Below the pieces are notes generated by a model. That model was not told the origin of the DNA, ran no database searches, and saw only the letters and a list, made by a program, of their open reading frames with translations. Source: Microbispora hainanensis (lineage in GTDB: Bacteria > Actinomycetota > Actinomycetes > Streptosporangiales > Streptosporangiaceae). From it: a stretch of DNA of 64,000 nucleotides. Positions 1 to 7,676 of this stretch are shown here, one piece after another. Each line of letters starts with the position of its first letter. Position 1 is the first letter of the stretch. The DNA lies in NCBI RefSeq assembly GCF_006874475.1, contig NZ_VIRM01000005.1, forward strand, positions 186,001-250,000. The letters run 5' to 3'. Position numbers and translations under genes: made by a program.

Positions 1-158
1 ATTGCGGCGGTCACGAGATCGGGGCTGGTGCCGAGGCCGCCGTCCTCGGTGCCTCCCGCCGCCGCCAGCGGCACGTGCGCGCCGCCGATCTGCCTTGCCA
101 GCGCGGCCACTTCCGTGGCCAGGCCGTTGCTGTGTGAAATAAGTACGATGCCAACCAT
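1..158 (-). CDS. dhaM: PTS-dependent dihydroxyacetone kinase phosphotransferase subunit DhaM (N-terminal part, runs off the left edge)
   Basis: Only the first 52 or so residues are in the window. Reading starts at an ATG at 158 and gives a Rossmann-like beginning with IVLISHSNGLA. The histidine at residue 9 matches the phospho-acceptor histidine of the EIIA(Man)-like domain of DhaM. In this pathway DhaM passes phosphate from HPr to the ADP held on DhaL, which phosphorylates dihydroxyacetone bound to DhaK. The gene is divergent from the IclR regulator, and only 36 bp containing an operator separate the two starts. It is split from dhaK and dhaL, which lie beyond the regulator on the same strand. 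The call rests on the N-terminus and on the presence of dhaK and dhaL nearby. Confidence 0.82.
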   Translation of the reverse strand, partial: MVGIVLISHSNGLATEVAALARQIGGAHVPLAAAGGTEDGGLGTSPDLVTAA

Positions 159-175
159 TCGTTATTCCTGAAGAT

Positions 176-191
176 CGTTCGGCATAATCGA
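176..191. promoter_or_regulatory. Putative IclR operator in the dhaM-iclR intergenic region
   Basis: The minus-strand reading TTCGATTATGCCGAACG agrees at 16 of 17 positions with TTCGATAATGCCGAACG in front of glpF-dhaK-dhaL (3603-3619). It sits in the 36-bp gap between the dhaM and iclR starts. IclR proteins bind short imperfect palindromes such as this (TTCG...CGAA), so autoregulation and control of dhaM are inferred. Confidence 0.6.
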
Positions 192-194
192 AAA

Positions 195-968
195 GTGATC
201 CAGTCGGTGGAGCGCGCCGCGCTCATCCTGAAGGTCCTCGGGTCAGGCACCCCCCGGCTCGGGGTCACCGAGATCGCCGAGCGGGTGGGCCTGGCCAAGC
301 CGACCGTGCACGGGCTGCTGCGCACGCTCGCCGCCTGCGAGCTGGTCGTGCAGGACCCCGACACCGGCAAGTACGCGCTCGGGCCCGCCGTGCTGCAACT
401 CGGCAACGCTTATCTGGAGGGGTCGGAACTGCGGGCCAGGAGCCTGCTGTGGGCCGACTCCCTGGCCCAGCGCGTCAACGAGGCGGTCTGGGTCGGCACA
501 CTGTCGGGGAGCCGGGTGATCGTGCTCCACCACGTGTTCCGGCCCGACGACGTCGTGCAGATCCTGGAGGTCGGCGCGGCGATTCCCTGGCACGCGTGCG
601 CGCTCGGCCACGCCATCGCCGCCCACGACCCGCGCCGGGACGAGCTGCTGTCGGGCGACCTCGCCCCGCTGACCGGGCTCACCAGGACCGTCCGCGACGA
701 CCTTGAGCGGGTGCTCGCGGAGGTGCGCCGCCGGGGGTACGCGGTCGAGGACCAGGAGGCGGCGCTGGGAGACGCGGGCGTCGCCGCGCCCGTCTTCTCC
801 CGGGACGGCTCGGTGGCCGGCGCCGTCGCCGTTGTCGGGCCGGTCGAGCGGGTGCTGGACCCGGCGCGGCGGGAGGAGATCGCGCTGGCCGTGCGCGAGA
901 CCGCACGGGCGCTCTCGCGCGACCTCGGCGCGCCCCGCTCCGCCGTGCCCGGCGGCCCGCTCGTCTGA
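195..968 (+). CDS. IclR-family transcriptional regulator of the glycerol/dihydroxyacetone locus
   Basis: A 257-residue protein starting with GTG. Residues about 3-65 form the IclR winged helix (LGVTEIAERVGLAKPTVHGLLRTL is split over the two helices of the HTH), followed by a GAF-like effector domain (about 80-245). Length and layout are standard for the family. It lies between dhaM and the convergent dhaL. It is probably the local regulator, comparable in role to GylR of Streptomyces glycerol operons, because the same 17-bp motif occurs at its own promoter and in front of glpF. Whether it represses or activates, and which metabolite it senses, cannot be told from sequence. Confidence 0.88.
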   Translation: MIQSVERAALILKVLGSGTPRLGVTEIAERVGLAKPTVHGLLRTLAACELVVQDPDTGKYALGPAVLQLGNAYLEGSELRARSLLWADSLAQRVNEAVWVGTLSGSRVIVLHHVFRPDDVVQILEVGAAIPWHACALGHAIAAHDPRRDELLSGDLAPLTGLTRTVRDDLERVLAEVRRRGYAVEDQEAALGDAGVAAPVFSRDGSVAGAVAVVGPVERVLDPARREEIALAVRETARALSRDLGAPRSAVPGGPLV

Positions 969-1048
969 GTGGTCCGCGTCCACCCGGCCTGCGTCCACCC
1001 GGCCTGGGCGCCTCACGACCCGGCAGGCCGACTGGTCCGCGTCCACCG

Positions 1049-1093
1049 GGTCCACGTGCGCCCGGTCCACGTGCACTCGGTCCACGTGCGCCC
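1049..1093. repeat. Three tandem 15-bp repeats between iclR and dhaL
   Basis: The unit GGTCCACGTGCGCCC occurs at 1049-1063, 1064-1078 (two changes) and 1079-1093, with more degenerate copies upstream. It is non-coding as far as I can see and lies in the gap between two convergent genes. Confidence 0.7.
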
Positions 1094-1100
1094 GGTTCCG

Positions 1101-1125
1101 GGCGCCGGACGGGCCGGCCGGCGCC
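1101..1125. terminator. GC-rich hairpin between convergent iclR and dhaL
   Basis: GGCGCCGG (1101-1108) pairs exactly with CCGGCGCC (1118-1125) around a 9-nt loop. There is no T-run, as is common in actinomycetes. Its position between two convergent stops suggests a bidirectional terminator. Confidence 0.45.
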
Positions 1126-1162
1126 GGGACCCGGCTCGTCGCGGCCCGGCCGCGGCTCGCGA

Positions 1163-1789
1163 TCATCGGGAGGCGGCCGCCTTCAGCGCACCGAACAGCA
1201 GAGCCGTCGAGGCGGCGCCGGGATCCTCGTGCCCGACGCTGCGCGGTCCCAGGTAGCTGGCCCGTCCCTTGCGCGCCTGCAACGGGACCGTCGCCCGGGC
1301 GCCCTGCTCGGCCGCGGCGGCGGCCGCCTCCAGCGCCTCCTCCGGCTTCAGTCCGTCCCGTACGGCCTGGGCCAGCGCCTTGGCGGCCGGGGCGAGGGCG
1401 TCGACCATGGTCTTGTCGCCCTCGGCCGCCGCGCCGAGGCGCTGCACGCCGGACAGGGCCGCGTTCAGGCCCGTGCTCAGCTCGGCCGGCGAGATCTCCG
1501 CGGCCTCGCCGAACGCCTTGCCCATCTCCCGGAAGGCGGTGCCGTACAGAGGGCCCGAGGCCCCGCCCACCTTGCGGATGAGCGTGGAGCCGACGAGGAC
1601 GAGGAGCGCGCCCGGGGTCTGCGGGGAGGCGCCGGCCAGCGCCTCCTGCGCGGCGGTGAACCCGCGGTCGAGGTTGGCGCCGTGGTCGGCGTCGCCGATC
1701 GCGGCGTCCAGTTGGGTGAGGTGGTCGCGCTGTGCCCGTACGGCGGCGGCGATCTCCTCGATCCAGGCGGCGAAGAACTGCGTGTTCAC
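1163..1789 (-). CDS. dhaL: Dihydroxyacetone kinase subunit DhaL
   Basis: A 208-residue all-helical ADP-binding subunit. The metal/nucleotide motif GDADHG is at residues 32-37 and the phosphate-binding loop GGASGPLYG follows near residue 75. In PTS-type systems the ADP on DhaL is not exchanged but is rephosphorylated by DhaM. The start is GTG at 1789, preceded by a CTGGAG ribosome binding site. It lies 28 bp downstream of dhaK in the same minus-strand operon. It faces the IclR gene tail to tail. Confidence 0.93.
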   Translation of the reverse strand: MNTQFFAAWIEEIAAAVRAQRDHLTQLDAAIGDADHGANLDRGFTAAQEALAGASPQTPGALLVLVGSTLIRKVGGASGPLYGTAFREMGKAFGEAAEISPAELSTGLNAALSGVQRLGAAAEGDKTMVDALAPAAKALAQAVRDGLKPEEALEAAAAAAEQGARATVPLQARKGRASYLGPRSVGHEDPGAASTALLFGALKAAASR

Positions 1790-1817
1790 GAGCGGACTCC
1801 AGAGGTTCGGATGGCGG

Positions 1818-2810
1818 TCAGCGGCCCCAGCGCAATGCCGGTGTCTCCACCGGCGCGTCCCAGAGCCGGGTGAGCTCGCCGGTCAGCGAGCACGTCGTCA
1901 CCGAGAAGCCTTGCATGTCGAGGCTGGTCACGTAGTTGCCGACCAGGCTGCGTACGGCCGTGGCGCCCTTCTCCCGCAGGTAGGCCTCCACCTCGGCGAA
2001 GACGATGTACAGCTCGATGAGCGGGGTCCCGCCCATGCCGTTGACCATGACGAGCGTCTCGCCGGACAGCGGCAGGTCGGCGTCGATCGCGTCCATCGCC
2101 GTACGGACGATCTCCCGGGCCTCGCGCATCGGGGCCCGGGTGCGGCCGGGCTCCCCGTGGATGCCGATGCCGAGCTCGATCTCCGTGTCGCCCAGCTCGA
2201 ACGTGGGCTTGCCCGCGGCCGGGACCGTGCAGGGCGTCAGCGCCACCCCGAACGAGCGGCTGCGCTCGTTGACCTCCCGGGCGACCCGTGCCACCTCGGC
2301 CAGGGGCGCGCCGGTCTCGGCCAGCGCCCCGGCGATCTTCTCCACGAACAGCGTGGCCCCGGTGCCCCGGCGGCCCGCCGTGTAGAGGGAGTCCTGCACC
2401 GCCACGTCGTCGTTTACGAGCACCGTCGCCACCTCGACGCCCTCGTCGCCGCTGAGCTCGGCGGCCATCTCGAAGTTCAGCACGTCGCCCGTGTAGTTCT
2501 TCACGATGTGCAGCACGCCCGCGCCGCCGTCCACGCCCTTGGTCGCCTCGATGAGCTGGTCGGGGACGGGGGAGGTGAAGATCTCGCCGGGACAGGCCGC
2601 GTCGAGCATGCCGTAGCCGACGAACCCGCCGTGCAGCGGCTCGTGACCGGAACCGCCGCCGGAGACCAGACCCACCTTGCCCGGCCGGGGGGCGTCGGCG
2701 CGGAAGACCACCTTGTTCTCGATGTCGACGCGGAGCGACGGGTGCGCCGCGGCGATGCCGCGCAGCGCGTCGGTGACGACGGAGTCGACGCTGTTGATGA
2801 GCTTCTTCAT
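1818..2810 (-). CDS. dhaK: Dihydroxyacetone kinase subunit DhaK
   Basis: A 330-residue substrate-binding subunit. It shows the N-terminal substrate loop [12 protein letters not shown] (residues about 46-57) and, near residue 217, GIGIHGEPG, whose histidine forms the covalent hemiaminal bond to dihydroxyacetone in characterised DhaK proteins. The ATG at 2810 overlaps the TGA of the aquaglyceroporin gene (ATGA), so the two are translationally coupled. Together with DhaL and DhaM it converts dihydroxyacetone to the glycolytic intermediate DHAP using phosphoenolpyruvate-derived phosphate. Confidence 0.95.
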   Translation of the reverse strand: MKKLINSVDSVVTDALRGIAAAHPSLRVDIENKVVFRADAPRPGKVGLVSGGGSGHEPLHGGFVGYGMLDAACPGEIFTSPVPDQLIEATKGVDGGAGVLHIVKNYTGDVLNFEMAAELSGDEGVEVATVLVNDDVAVQDSLYTAGRRGTGATLFVEKIAGALAETGAPLAEVARVAREVNERSRSFGVALTPCTVPAAGKPTFELGDTEIELGIGIHGEPGRTRAPMREAREIVRTAMDAIDADLPLSGETLVMVNGMGGTPLIELYIVFAEVEAYLREKGATAVRSLVGNYVTSLDMQGFSVTTCSLTGELTRLWDAPVETPALRWGR

Positions 2811-3577
2811 GATGCGGTCCCTACTGCCGTGGTCGTGCTCTCCAGCTTCGTCCTTCCTCGCGAGGCCGCAAGCGCCGTGTAGGCGAGTGCCCCGATCAGG
2901 CCGCCCGCGAACTCCCCGATGAAGTACGCCGGCACCTGGGCCCAGCCCACCGCGCCGCCCCAGGCGGCGTCCACGAGGAACGGGCCCAGGTAGCGGGCCG
3001 GGTTGATCGCGGCCCCGGTCACCGGGCCGACGATGACGATGATCGCGAAGACGATCGAGCCGATCGCCATCGGCGCCCATCCGGGCGCGGCCCGCCGGTC
3101 GAGCACCCCGAAGACGACGAAGACCAGGATGAACGTGCCGATCGCCTCGACCAGCGTGCCGCGGGCGAAGCCGACCTCGGGGGCGTACGCGGTCACGCCT
3201 CCGCCGGCGGCCCTGGCGGCGTCCGCGCCGAGCGTCGCGAAGATCCCGAGCGCGCCCGCGACCGCCCCGGCGGCCTGTGCCGCGACGTAGCCGGGCACCT
3301 CGCGCCAGGGGAAGCGGCCGGTGGCGGCGAGGGCGACCGTGACCGCCGGATTGATGTGGGCGCCGGAGATGTGCCCGACGGCATAGACCGTGCCCACGAT
3401 GACCAGCATGAACGCGAAGCCGATCATGCCGAGCTGGGCCATGGAGAAGGGCGCATGGGATCCGGCCGCGATGACCCCGGTCGCCGCGGCCGAGCCGGCG
3501 CCGACGTACACGAGGAAGGCGGTGCCGAGCAGTTCTGACAGGAGCTTCTGGAACGTGGAGGGGGGTGAGTCGTTCAT
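2807..3577 (-). CDS. glpF: MIP-family aquaglyceroporin (glycerol/dihydroxyacetone facilitator)
   Basis: A six-helix channel protein of about 256 residues with both NPA boxes visible: [13 protein letters not shown] in the first half and [13 protein letters not shown] in the second. An in-frame ATG at 3628 would add 17 residues (MKSRSAL...). I prefer ATG 3577 because the upstream one would place the IclR operator inside the gene, and the protein would still begin normally before the first membrane helix. First gene of the glpF-dhaK-dhaL operon, it would admit the substrate phosphorylated by DhaKLM. Confidence 0.9.
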   Translation of the reverse strand: MNDSPPSTFQKLLSELLGTAFLVYVGAGSAAATGVIAAGSHAPFSMAQLGMIGFAFMLVIVGTVYAVGHISGAHINPAVTVALAATGRFPWREVPGYVAAQAAGAVAGALGIFATLGADAARAAGGGVTAYAPEVGFARGTLVEAIGTFILVFVVFGVLDRRAAPGWAPMAIGSIVFAIIVIVGPVTGAAINPARYLGPFLVDAAWGGAVGWAQVPAYFIGEFAGGLIGALAYTALAASRGRTKLESTTTAVGTAS

Positions 3578-3600
3578 GAGACCGTCCAGAGTGTGAACGT

Positions 3601-3619
3601 CGTTCGATAATGCCGAACG
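3601..3619. promoter_or_regulatory. Putative IclR operator upstream of glpF-dhaK-dhaL
   Basis: A perfect inverted repeat CGTTCG-N7-CGAACG (3601-3606 and 3614-3619). Its core TTCGATAATGCCGAACG is 16/17 identical to the site at 175-191 read on the other strand. It lies 24 bp upstream of the preferred glpF start, a position expected for control of that promoter. Confidence 0.62.
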
Positions 3620-3794
3620 CGATTTCATAGAAGTTAAATCTGGGAGCCGCCCACGTCAAGGGGTCGCCGGCGCTTCCCGCGCGGGAGCCGCCTCGGGCAT
3701 CTGTGTGAGGTGCGTCACTGCCGTTCATGGGCGGACGGGGTGCCTCGTCTCTAGTGCCGAGCGCGACTTCATCAGCGCAACGAACGGAGACGAC

Positions 3795-4739
3795 ATGAGA
3801 ATCTTCATCGCCGGGGCGTCCGGGGCGATCGGCGCCCACCTCGTCACCCGGTTGGTGGCCCGCGGCCACCAGGTGGTCGGCACGACCCGCTCGCAGGCCA
3901 AGACCGGGCCGCTGCGGGCGCTGGGCGCCGAACCGGTCGTCGTCGACGCGCTCGATCCCGACTCGGTGGCCGACGCGGTGGCCAAGGCCGCGCCCGAGGT
4001 GATCGTCCACCAGCTCACCGCGCTGGGCGGGCCGTCCGGCATGCGGCAGGTCAAGCGGATGGCGGCCGCCACCAACCGGCTGCGGACGGAGGGCACCGAC
4101 CACCTGCTGGCGGCGGCGCGCGCGGTCGGCGCCGGCAGGTTCGTGGCGCAGGGCAACGCCTTGTGGATGGAACGCACCGGCGGGCCGGTCGCCGACGAGA
4201 ACGGCCGGATCGAGCCGAACCCGCCCGGCGACGCCGCGGAGGCCGTGGCCGCGCTGCGCCACGTGGAGGACGCTGTGACCGGCATCACCTGGGCCGATGG
4301 CATCGTGCTCCGTTACGGTTCCTTCTACGGCCCCGGGACGGGCATCAGCGCCGCGCCGGACGCGGTCATGACCGAGCAGATCCGCAAGCGGAGGTTTCCC
4401 ATCATCGGCAGCGGCGACGGCGTGTGGTCGCTGGTGCACATCGCCGATGCCGCAGCGGCCACCGTCGCGGCGGTCGAGCAAGGCGAGACCGGGATCTACC
4501 ACGTCGCCGACGACGACCCGGCTCCGGTGCGCGTCTGGCTGCCCTACCTCGCGCGTACGCTCGGCGCCGGACCGCCGCGCCGGGTGCCGGCCTGGCTCGC
4601 CCGTCCGCTGGCCGGCGAGGGCGTGGTCGACATGATGACGCGGGCCCGCGGGATCTCAAGCGAGAAGACCAAGCGCGACCTGGGGTGGACGCCGCAGCAC
4701 CCGAGCTGGCGCACCGGATTCGTCGACGGATTGAGCTGA
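3795..4739 (+). CDS. NAD(P)-dependent epimerase/dehydratase (ECF41-linked oxidoreductase)
   Basis: A 314-residue extended short-chain dehydrogenase. The N-terminus [16 protein letters not shown] contains the GxxGxxG nucleotide-binding loop, followed by a basic residue stretch (TTRS) typical of NADP preference. The usual YxxxK signature is not obvious, so it belongs to an atypical SDR group. ATG 3795 has GGAGA 6-10 bases ahead and is preferred over the upstream TTG/GTG options. It ends 6 bp before an ECF41 sigma gene. ECF41 factors are known to be linked to carboxymuconolactone decarboxylases, oxidoreductases or epimerases, which are their likely targets, so co-regulation is inferred. Confidence 0.85.
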   Translation: MRIFIAGASGAIGAHLVTRLVARGHQVVGTTRSQAKTGPLRALGAEPVVVDALDPDSVADAVAKAAPEVIVHQLTALGGPSGMRQVKRMAAATNRLRTEGTDHLLAAARAVGAGRFVAQGNALWMERTGGPVADENGRIEPNPPGDAAEAVAALRHVEDAVTGITWADGIVLRYGSFYGPGTGISAAPDAVMTEQIRKRRFPIIGSGDGVWSLVHIADAAAATVAAVEQGETGIYHVADDDPAPVRVWLPYLARTLGAGPPRRVPAWLARPLAGEGVVDMMTRARGISSEKTKRDLGWTPQHPSWRTGFVDGLS

Positions 4740-4745
4740 CCAGGC

Positions 4746-5672
4746 ATGTCCACCTCGGATCTGTACGGTGAGCTGCGGCCGCGCGCCTTCGCCATCGCCT
4801 ACCAGATGCTCGGCAGCGTCGGCGAAGCCGAAGACGTGGTGCAGGAAGCGTTCCTGCGGCTGCACCAGACCCAGAGCGGAGGCGAGACGATCGCCTCACC
4901 ACGGGCCTACATCGCCACCCTGGTCACCCGGCTGGCCATCGACCAGTTGCGCTCGGCACGCGTACGGCGGGAGCGCTACATCGGCGAATGGCTCCCGGAA
5001 CCGCTCGCCACCGAGCCCTCGCCCGGCGAGCACGCCGAGACCGCCGACTCGCTGTCGCTGGCCGTCCTGGTGCTGCTGGAAAGCCTGACGCCGCAGCAGC
5101 GGGCCGCGTTCCTGCTCCGCGAGGTGTTCGACTATCCGTACGCGGAGGTCGCCGAGATCGTCGGCACCGACGTGGACACGACAAGGCACCTGGTCGCCCG
5201 CGCCCGCGGCCACCTCCGGCAGCGCCGCCCGCGCTACCACGCCTCCTGGCAGCAGCGGCAGCAGCTCGCCGGGACCTTCTTCGCCGCCGTCGAGCACGGC
5301 GACCTGCGCGCGCTGGAAGAGCTGCTGGCGCAGGACGTGGCGATGCACGGCGACGGCGGCGGCAAGGTGCCGGCGCTGGGACGGCCGCTCAACGGACGCC
5401 GGCGGGTGGCGCGCGTCCTGGCGGCGATGGCGCCCCTGCTGGCCCGTGCCGGCGGCGTGCGCTTCCACCTCACGCAGGTCAACGGCCAGCCGGGGGCCCT
5501 GGTCTACGACGCCCGCGACCTGCTGGTCGGCGTGATGGGACTGGACATCGCCGACGGCCGGATCCAGACCATCCACTCCATCGTCAACCCCGACAAGCTC
5601 CAGCATTTCGACCGGGTCGGCGACCTCGGCGCCCTGGTCCGCACGGACCACGGGGACACCGGAAAGGGCTGA
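4746..5672 (+). CDS. ECF41-group RNA polymerase sigma factor with C-terminal SnoaL-like domain
   Basis: A 308-residue sigma factor with region 2 (about 6-75), region 4 (about 105-160) and a C-terminal SnoaL/NTF2-like extension (about 170-300). The three hallmark motifs of ECF41 are all present: WLPEPL in the linker (82-87), DGGGK (203-207) and NPDKL (281-285). In characterised ECF41 members the extension acts as a built-in regulator of the sigma domains and no separate anti-sigma factor is needed. None is seen here. It is transcribed with the epimerase upstream. Confidence 0.93.
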   Translation: MSTSDLYGELRPRAFAIAYQMLGSVGEAEDVVQEAFLRLHQTQSGGETIASPRAYIATLVTRLAIDQLRSARVRRERYIGEWLPEPLATEPSPGEHAETADSLSLAVLVLLESLTPQQRAAFLLREVFDYPYAEVAEIVGTDVDTTRHLVARARGHLRQRRPRYHASWQQRQQLAGTFFAAVEHGDLRALEELLAQDVAMHGDGGGKVPALGRPLNGRRRVARVLAAMAPLLARAGGVRFHLTQVNGQPGALVYDARDLLVGVMGLDIADGRIQTIHSIVNPDKLQHFDRVGDLGALVRTDHGDTGKG

Positions 5673-5767
5673 ACCCGCCGGGCAGACGGGTCACGACACC
5701 CTCGGCGATCCCGGCCGATCCCCCGCGACGAGCGGCCCGCCCTCGGAGCCGGCCGAGCATGCGCTTC

Positions 5768-5857
5768 GCATCGCTGATGCGATCGACCGGTGCCGTCCCC
5801 GGACTGGCCGAGCCAGGTGCCTGCATCGCTGATGCGAGCGAGCGGTGCCGTCCCCGG
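5768..5857. repeat. Two-copy 35-bp repeat, each containing a small hairpin
   Basis: Copies at 5768-5802 and 5823-5857 differ at 2 of 35 positions. Each begins with the inverted repeat GCATC-GCT-GATGC. They lie in the 347-bp gap after the ECF41 gene, where I see no credible gene. The hairpins may work as terminators for the operon. Confidence 0.6.
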
Positions 5858-5876
5858 GCCCGGCATCGTCCGGCAG

Positions 5877-5912
5877 CCGCCGGAACAACCGCCGGAACAA
5901 CCGCCGGAACAA
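5877..5912. repeat. Three tandem copies of a 12-bp unit
   Basis: CCGCCGGAACAA is repeated exactly three times, followed by degenerate units (CCACCGGCTCGA). Non-coding, in the same gap as the 35-bp repeats. Confidence 0.75.
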
Positions 5913-6019
5913 CCACCGGCTCGACCACCGGCGGGCCGGACGCCCGGCGGCCTCCACTCCATCCGCGCCCCTGGGCGCGCCCACGACGTTCGTACGCCTG
6001 ATCACGATTGGACGACTCG

Positions 6020-6403
6020 ATGAACCTCGCACTGTGGCTCGTTGCCGGACTGCTGGCCGTGGTAGCCCTGACCGGCGGTGCCATCAAGGCATTCACACCG
6101 AAGGAGAAGCTCGCCGCGACCCCAGGCGGAGCATGGACGCGAAGCGTCAGCGCCGGGGGAGTCAAGACCCTCGGCGTCCTGGAGATCCTCGCCGCGGCCG
6201 GCTTCACACTGCCCGCCGCGACCGGCATCGCACCGGTGCTGGTGCCGGTGACCGCCCTCTGCTGGACCGCGCTGATGGCCGGAGCGATGATCACGCACGG
6301 CCGTCGCGGCGAACTCCGGTTCGCGGCGCTGAACCTGGCCTACCTCGCGCTCGCCGTGTTCGTCGCCTGGGGCCGCTTCGGTCCCGGCGCCTTCACCGGC
6401 TGA
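6020..6403 (+). CDS. DoxX-like small integral membrane protein
   Basis: A 127-residue protein with four predicted hydrophobic segments (about 3-20, 48-65, 70-88, 103-118) and the arrangement of the DoxX-like family, including K-AFTPKEKL after the first helix. Members are of mostly unknown function and are often found near ECF sigma factors. It stands alone on the plus strand 350 bp after the ECF41 gene. ATG 6020 is chosen over a slightly earlier in-frame ATG because the helix starts immediately after it. Confidence 0.75.
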   Translation: MNLALWLVAGLLAVVALTGGAIKAFTPKEKLAATPGGAWTRSVSAGGVKTLGVLEILAAAGFTLPAATGIAPVLVPVTALCWTALMAGAMITHGRRGELRFAALNLAYLALAVFVAWGRFGPGAFTG

Positions 6404-6467
6404 CCGCCTGCTTCCCAGGGCGGTGCCGGGGGCCGGGCCGCGGGCTCGGCCCCCGGCGCGACGCGGC

Positions 6468-6500
6468 CGAACGGCGGCCGAACGGCGGTCGAACGGCGGC
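6468..6500. repeat. Three tandem copies of an 11-bp unit
   Basis: CGAACGGCGGC, CGAACGGCGGT, CGAACGGCGGC in direct succession. They lie in the 414-bp non-coding stretch between the DoxX-like gene and the DUF1062 gene. Confidence 0.7.
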
Positions 6501-6680
6501 CGGACCGCGGGCCCCCGCGATTCCTGGGCGTGTGCCCCGCGCGGCGTCCGGTCCCGCCGCCGCGCCGCGGTTGCGCCGTCGCCGGCGGAAAAACCGTTTG
6601 AGCCTGCCGTATGCGTTCTCGTAGGGTGCCTGCGGCCCATCGCTGTGAGGACAGAGGACACAAACGCGTGACCCCGCCTG

Positions 6681-6812
6681 CTCTTTAGACCTGACACCTT
6701 CTTCCGCTCACCTTCACGCCGACCGTTCCGTCGGCTCTGCCGGGCTGCCCGCGTGCGCCCGGTCATGCAGCGTTTGAGGCCGCGCGCAATCGGCCTCGTG
6801 TCAGGTCTAGAG
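6681..6812 (+). promoter_or_regulatory. Long-range inverted repeat that would enclose the ribosome binding site of the DUF1062 gene
   Basis: CTCTTTAGACCTGACAC (6681-6697) is complementary at 16 of 17 positions to GTGTCAGGTCTAGAGAG (6796-6812). The second arm contains the purine stretch AGAGAG just before the ATG at 6818, so pairing in mRNA would hide the ribosome binding site. The 98-nt interior has further local pairing. It could be a 5'-leader switch. A small transposable element is less likely because no target-site duplication is visible. Confidence 0.5.
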
Positions 6813-6817
6813 AGATC

Positions 6818-7378
6818 ATGTCTTCACAACCTCATATCGTGCTGCCCTGGGTCGTCCGCCGGACCAGGCTGCCTCTGCTGTCGTCGCGGTGCGTGGACTG
6901 CCGGTCGGAGTCGGCCACCACCGGTGAGGGCAGGTTCCGCGTCAACGCCAACGGCAAGCTGCTGGACGTGTGGCTGCTGGTCCGCTGCGTGTCCTGCGAC
7001 CGCACGAGCAAGCTCAACGTGCACGAGCGAGCGCCGGTCGCCTCGTTCGACCCGGCCGAACTGGAGCGCTACCACGCCAACGATGCGGAGCTGGTGGCGT
7101 CCACGCTGCTCGATCCGCTGTTCGCCCGGCGCAACCGCGTGGCTCTCGACTGGCAGGGGGCCTGGCGGCTGGACACCCCGTCGGCATGGCTCGACGCGGG
7201 GTGGCCCGTCCGGGTGGAGGTCGTCTTCGACGATCCGGTGCCGGTGCGCCCGGAGCGGCTCATCGCGCAGGGGCTCGGCCTCAGCAGGAGCGAGGTGCTG
7301 CGCCGGGTCAAGTGCGACATCCCGCTGCGCCGTACGACGAGCACGGGGTTCACCTTCACCGTGCTGGCCGGGGACTGA
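6818..7378 (+). CDS. DUF1062 domain protein with two CxxC pairs
   Basis: A 186-residue protein. An N-terminal zinc-ribbon-like part has C-x2-C at about residues 25-28 (RCVDCRS) and a second C-x2-C near 58-61 (VRCVSCDR), separated by FRVNANGKLLDVWLL, a segment characteristic of DUF1062. The C-terminal part resembles a short RNA- or DNA-binding fold (SRSEVLRRVKCDIPL). Function is unknown. It is monocistronic, with a long inverted repeat over the leader and a strong hairpin after the stop. Confidence 0.8.
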   Translation: MSSQPHIVLPWVVRRTRLPLLSSRCVDCRSESATTGEGRFRVNANGKLLDVWLLVRCVSCDRTSKLNVHERAPVASFDPAELERYHANDAELVASTLLDPLFARRNRVALDWQGAWRLDTPSAWLDAGWPVRVEVVFDDPVPVRPERLIAQGLGLSRSEVLRRVKCDIPLRRTTSTGFTFTVLAGD

Positions 7379-7417
7379 CGGGATGTAGCCGCGGCGCGTG
7401 ATTCCCTCACGCGTCGG

Positions 7418-7453
7418 CCAGGGGCGGCTCCGGAGGCTCGGAGCCGCCCCTGG
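7418..7453 (+). terminator. Strong intrinsic terminator-like hairpin after the DUF1062 gene
   Basis: A perfect 15-bp stem (7418-7432 with 7439-7453) closes a 6-nt loop GAGGCT. It is 40 bp downstream of the stop. No T-run follows. Confidence 0.75.
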
Positions 7454-7500
7454 ACACGTCCGCAGCGGGCCGGGTCCCCGGGGCGCCCGAGCCGCGCGGC

Positions 7501-7539
7501 GGTTCCAGGGCAGCGGTTCCAGGGCAGCGGTTCCAGGGC
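7501..7539. repeat. 14-bp direct repeats
   Basis: GGTTCCAGGGCAGC occurs twice in tandem (7501-7514, 7515-7528), followed by a partial third copy. Non-coding, between the DUF1062 gene and the cyclase operon. Confidence 0.6.
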
Positions 7540-7676
7540 GCGGAGTGCTCGCCGCGTCTGGCGCCGCCCGCATGGTTTGGACGATCATCGTCCCGTACGT
7601 TCACCCGCGTCTGATATGGCGTTCCGGGGGGCGGGTGTAGGAGTATCGCAGGGGCCTGAATCATGGGGAGGCGTTG

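Noticed and set aside
243-1166. Long open frame opposite the IclR gene
   Set aside because: Arg/Gly/Pro-rich composition typical of the opposite strand of a GC-rich gene, with no recognisable domain.
3713-3749. Possible ECF41 promoter (GTCAC ... CGTC) upstream of the epimerase gene
   Set aside because: The -35-like and -10-like parts match only partly and are 26 bp apart, too far for the usual spacing.
5001-6001. Arg-rich plus-strand frame overlapping the ECF41 gene
   Set aside because: It is the shifted frame of a real gene and continues into non-coding repeats.
6681-6812. Inverted repeat as ends of a miniature transposable element
   Set aside because: No target-site duplication flanks it and no transposase-type end is seen; a leader structure explains its place at the ribosome binding site better.
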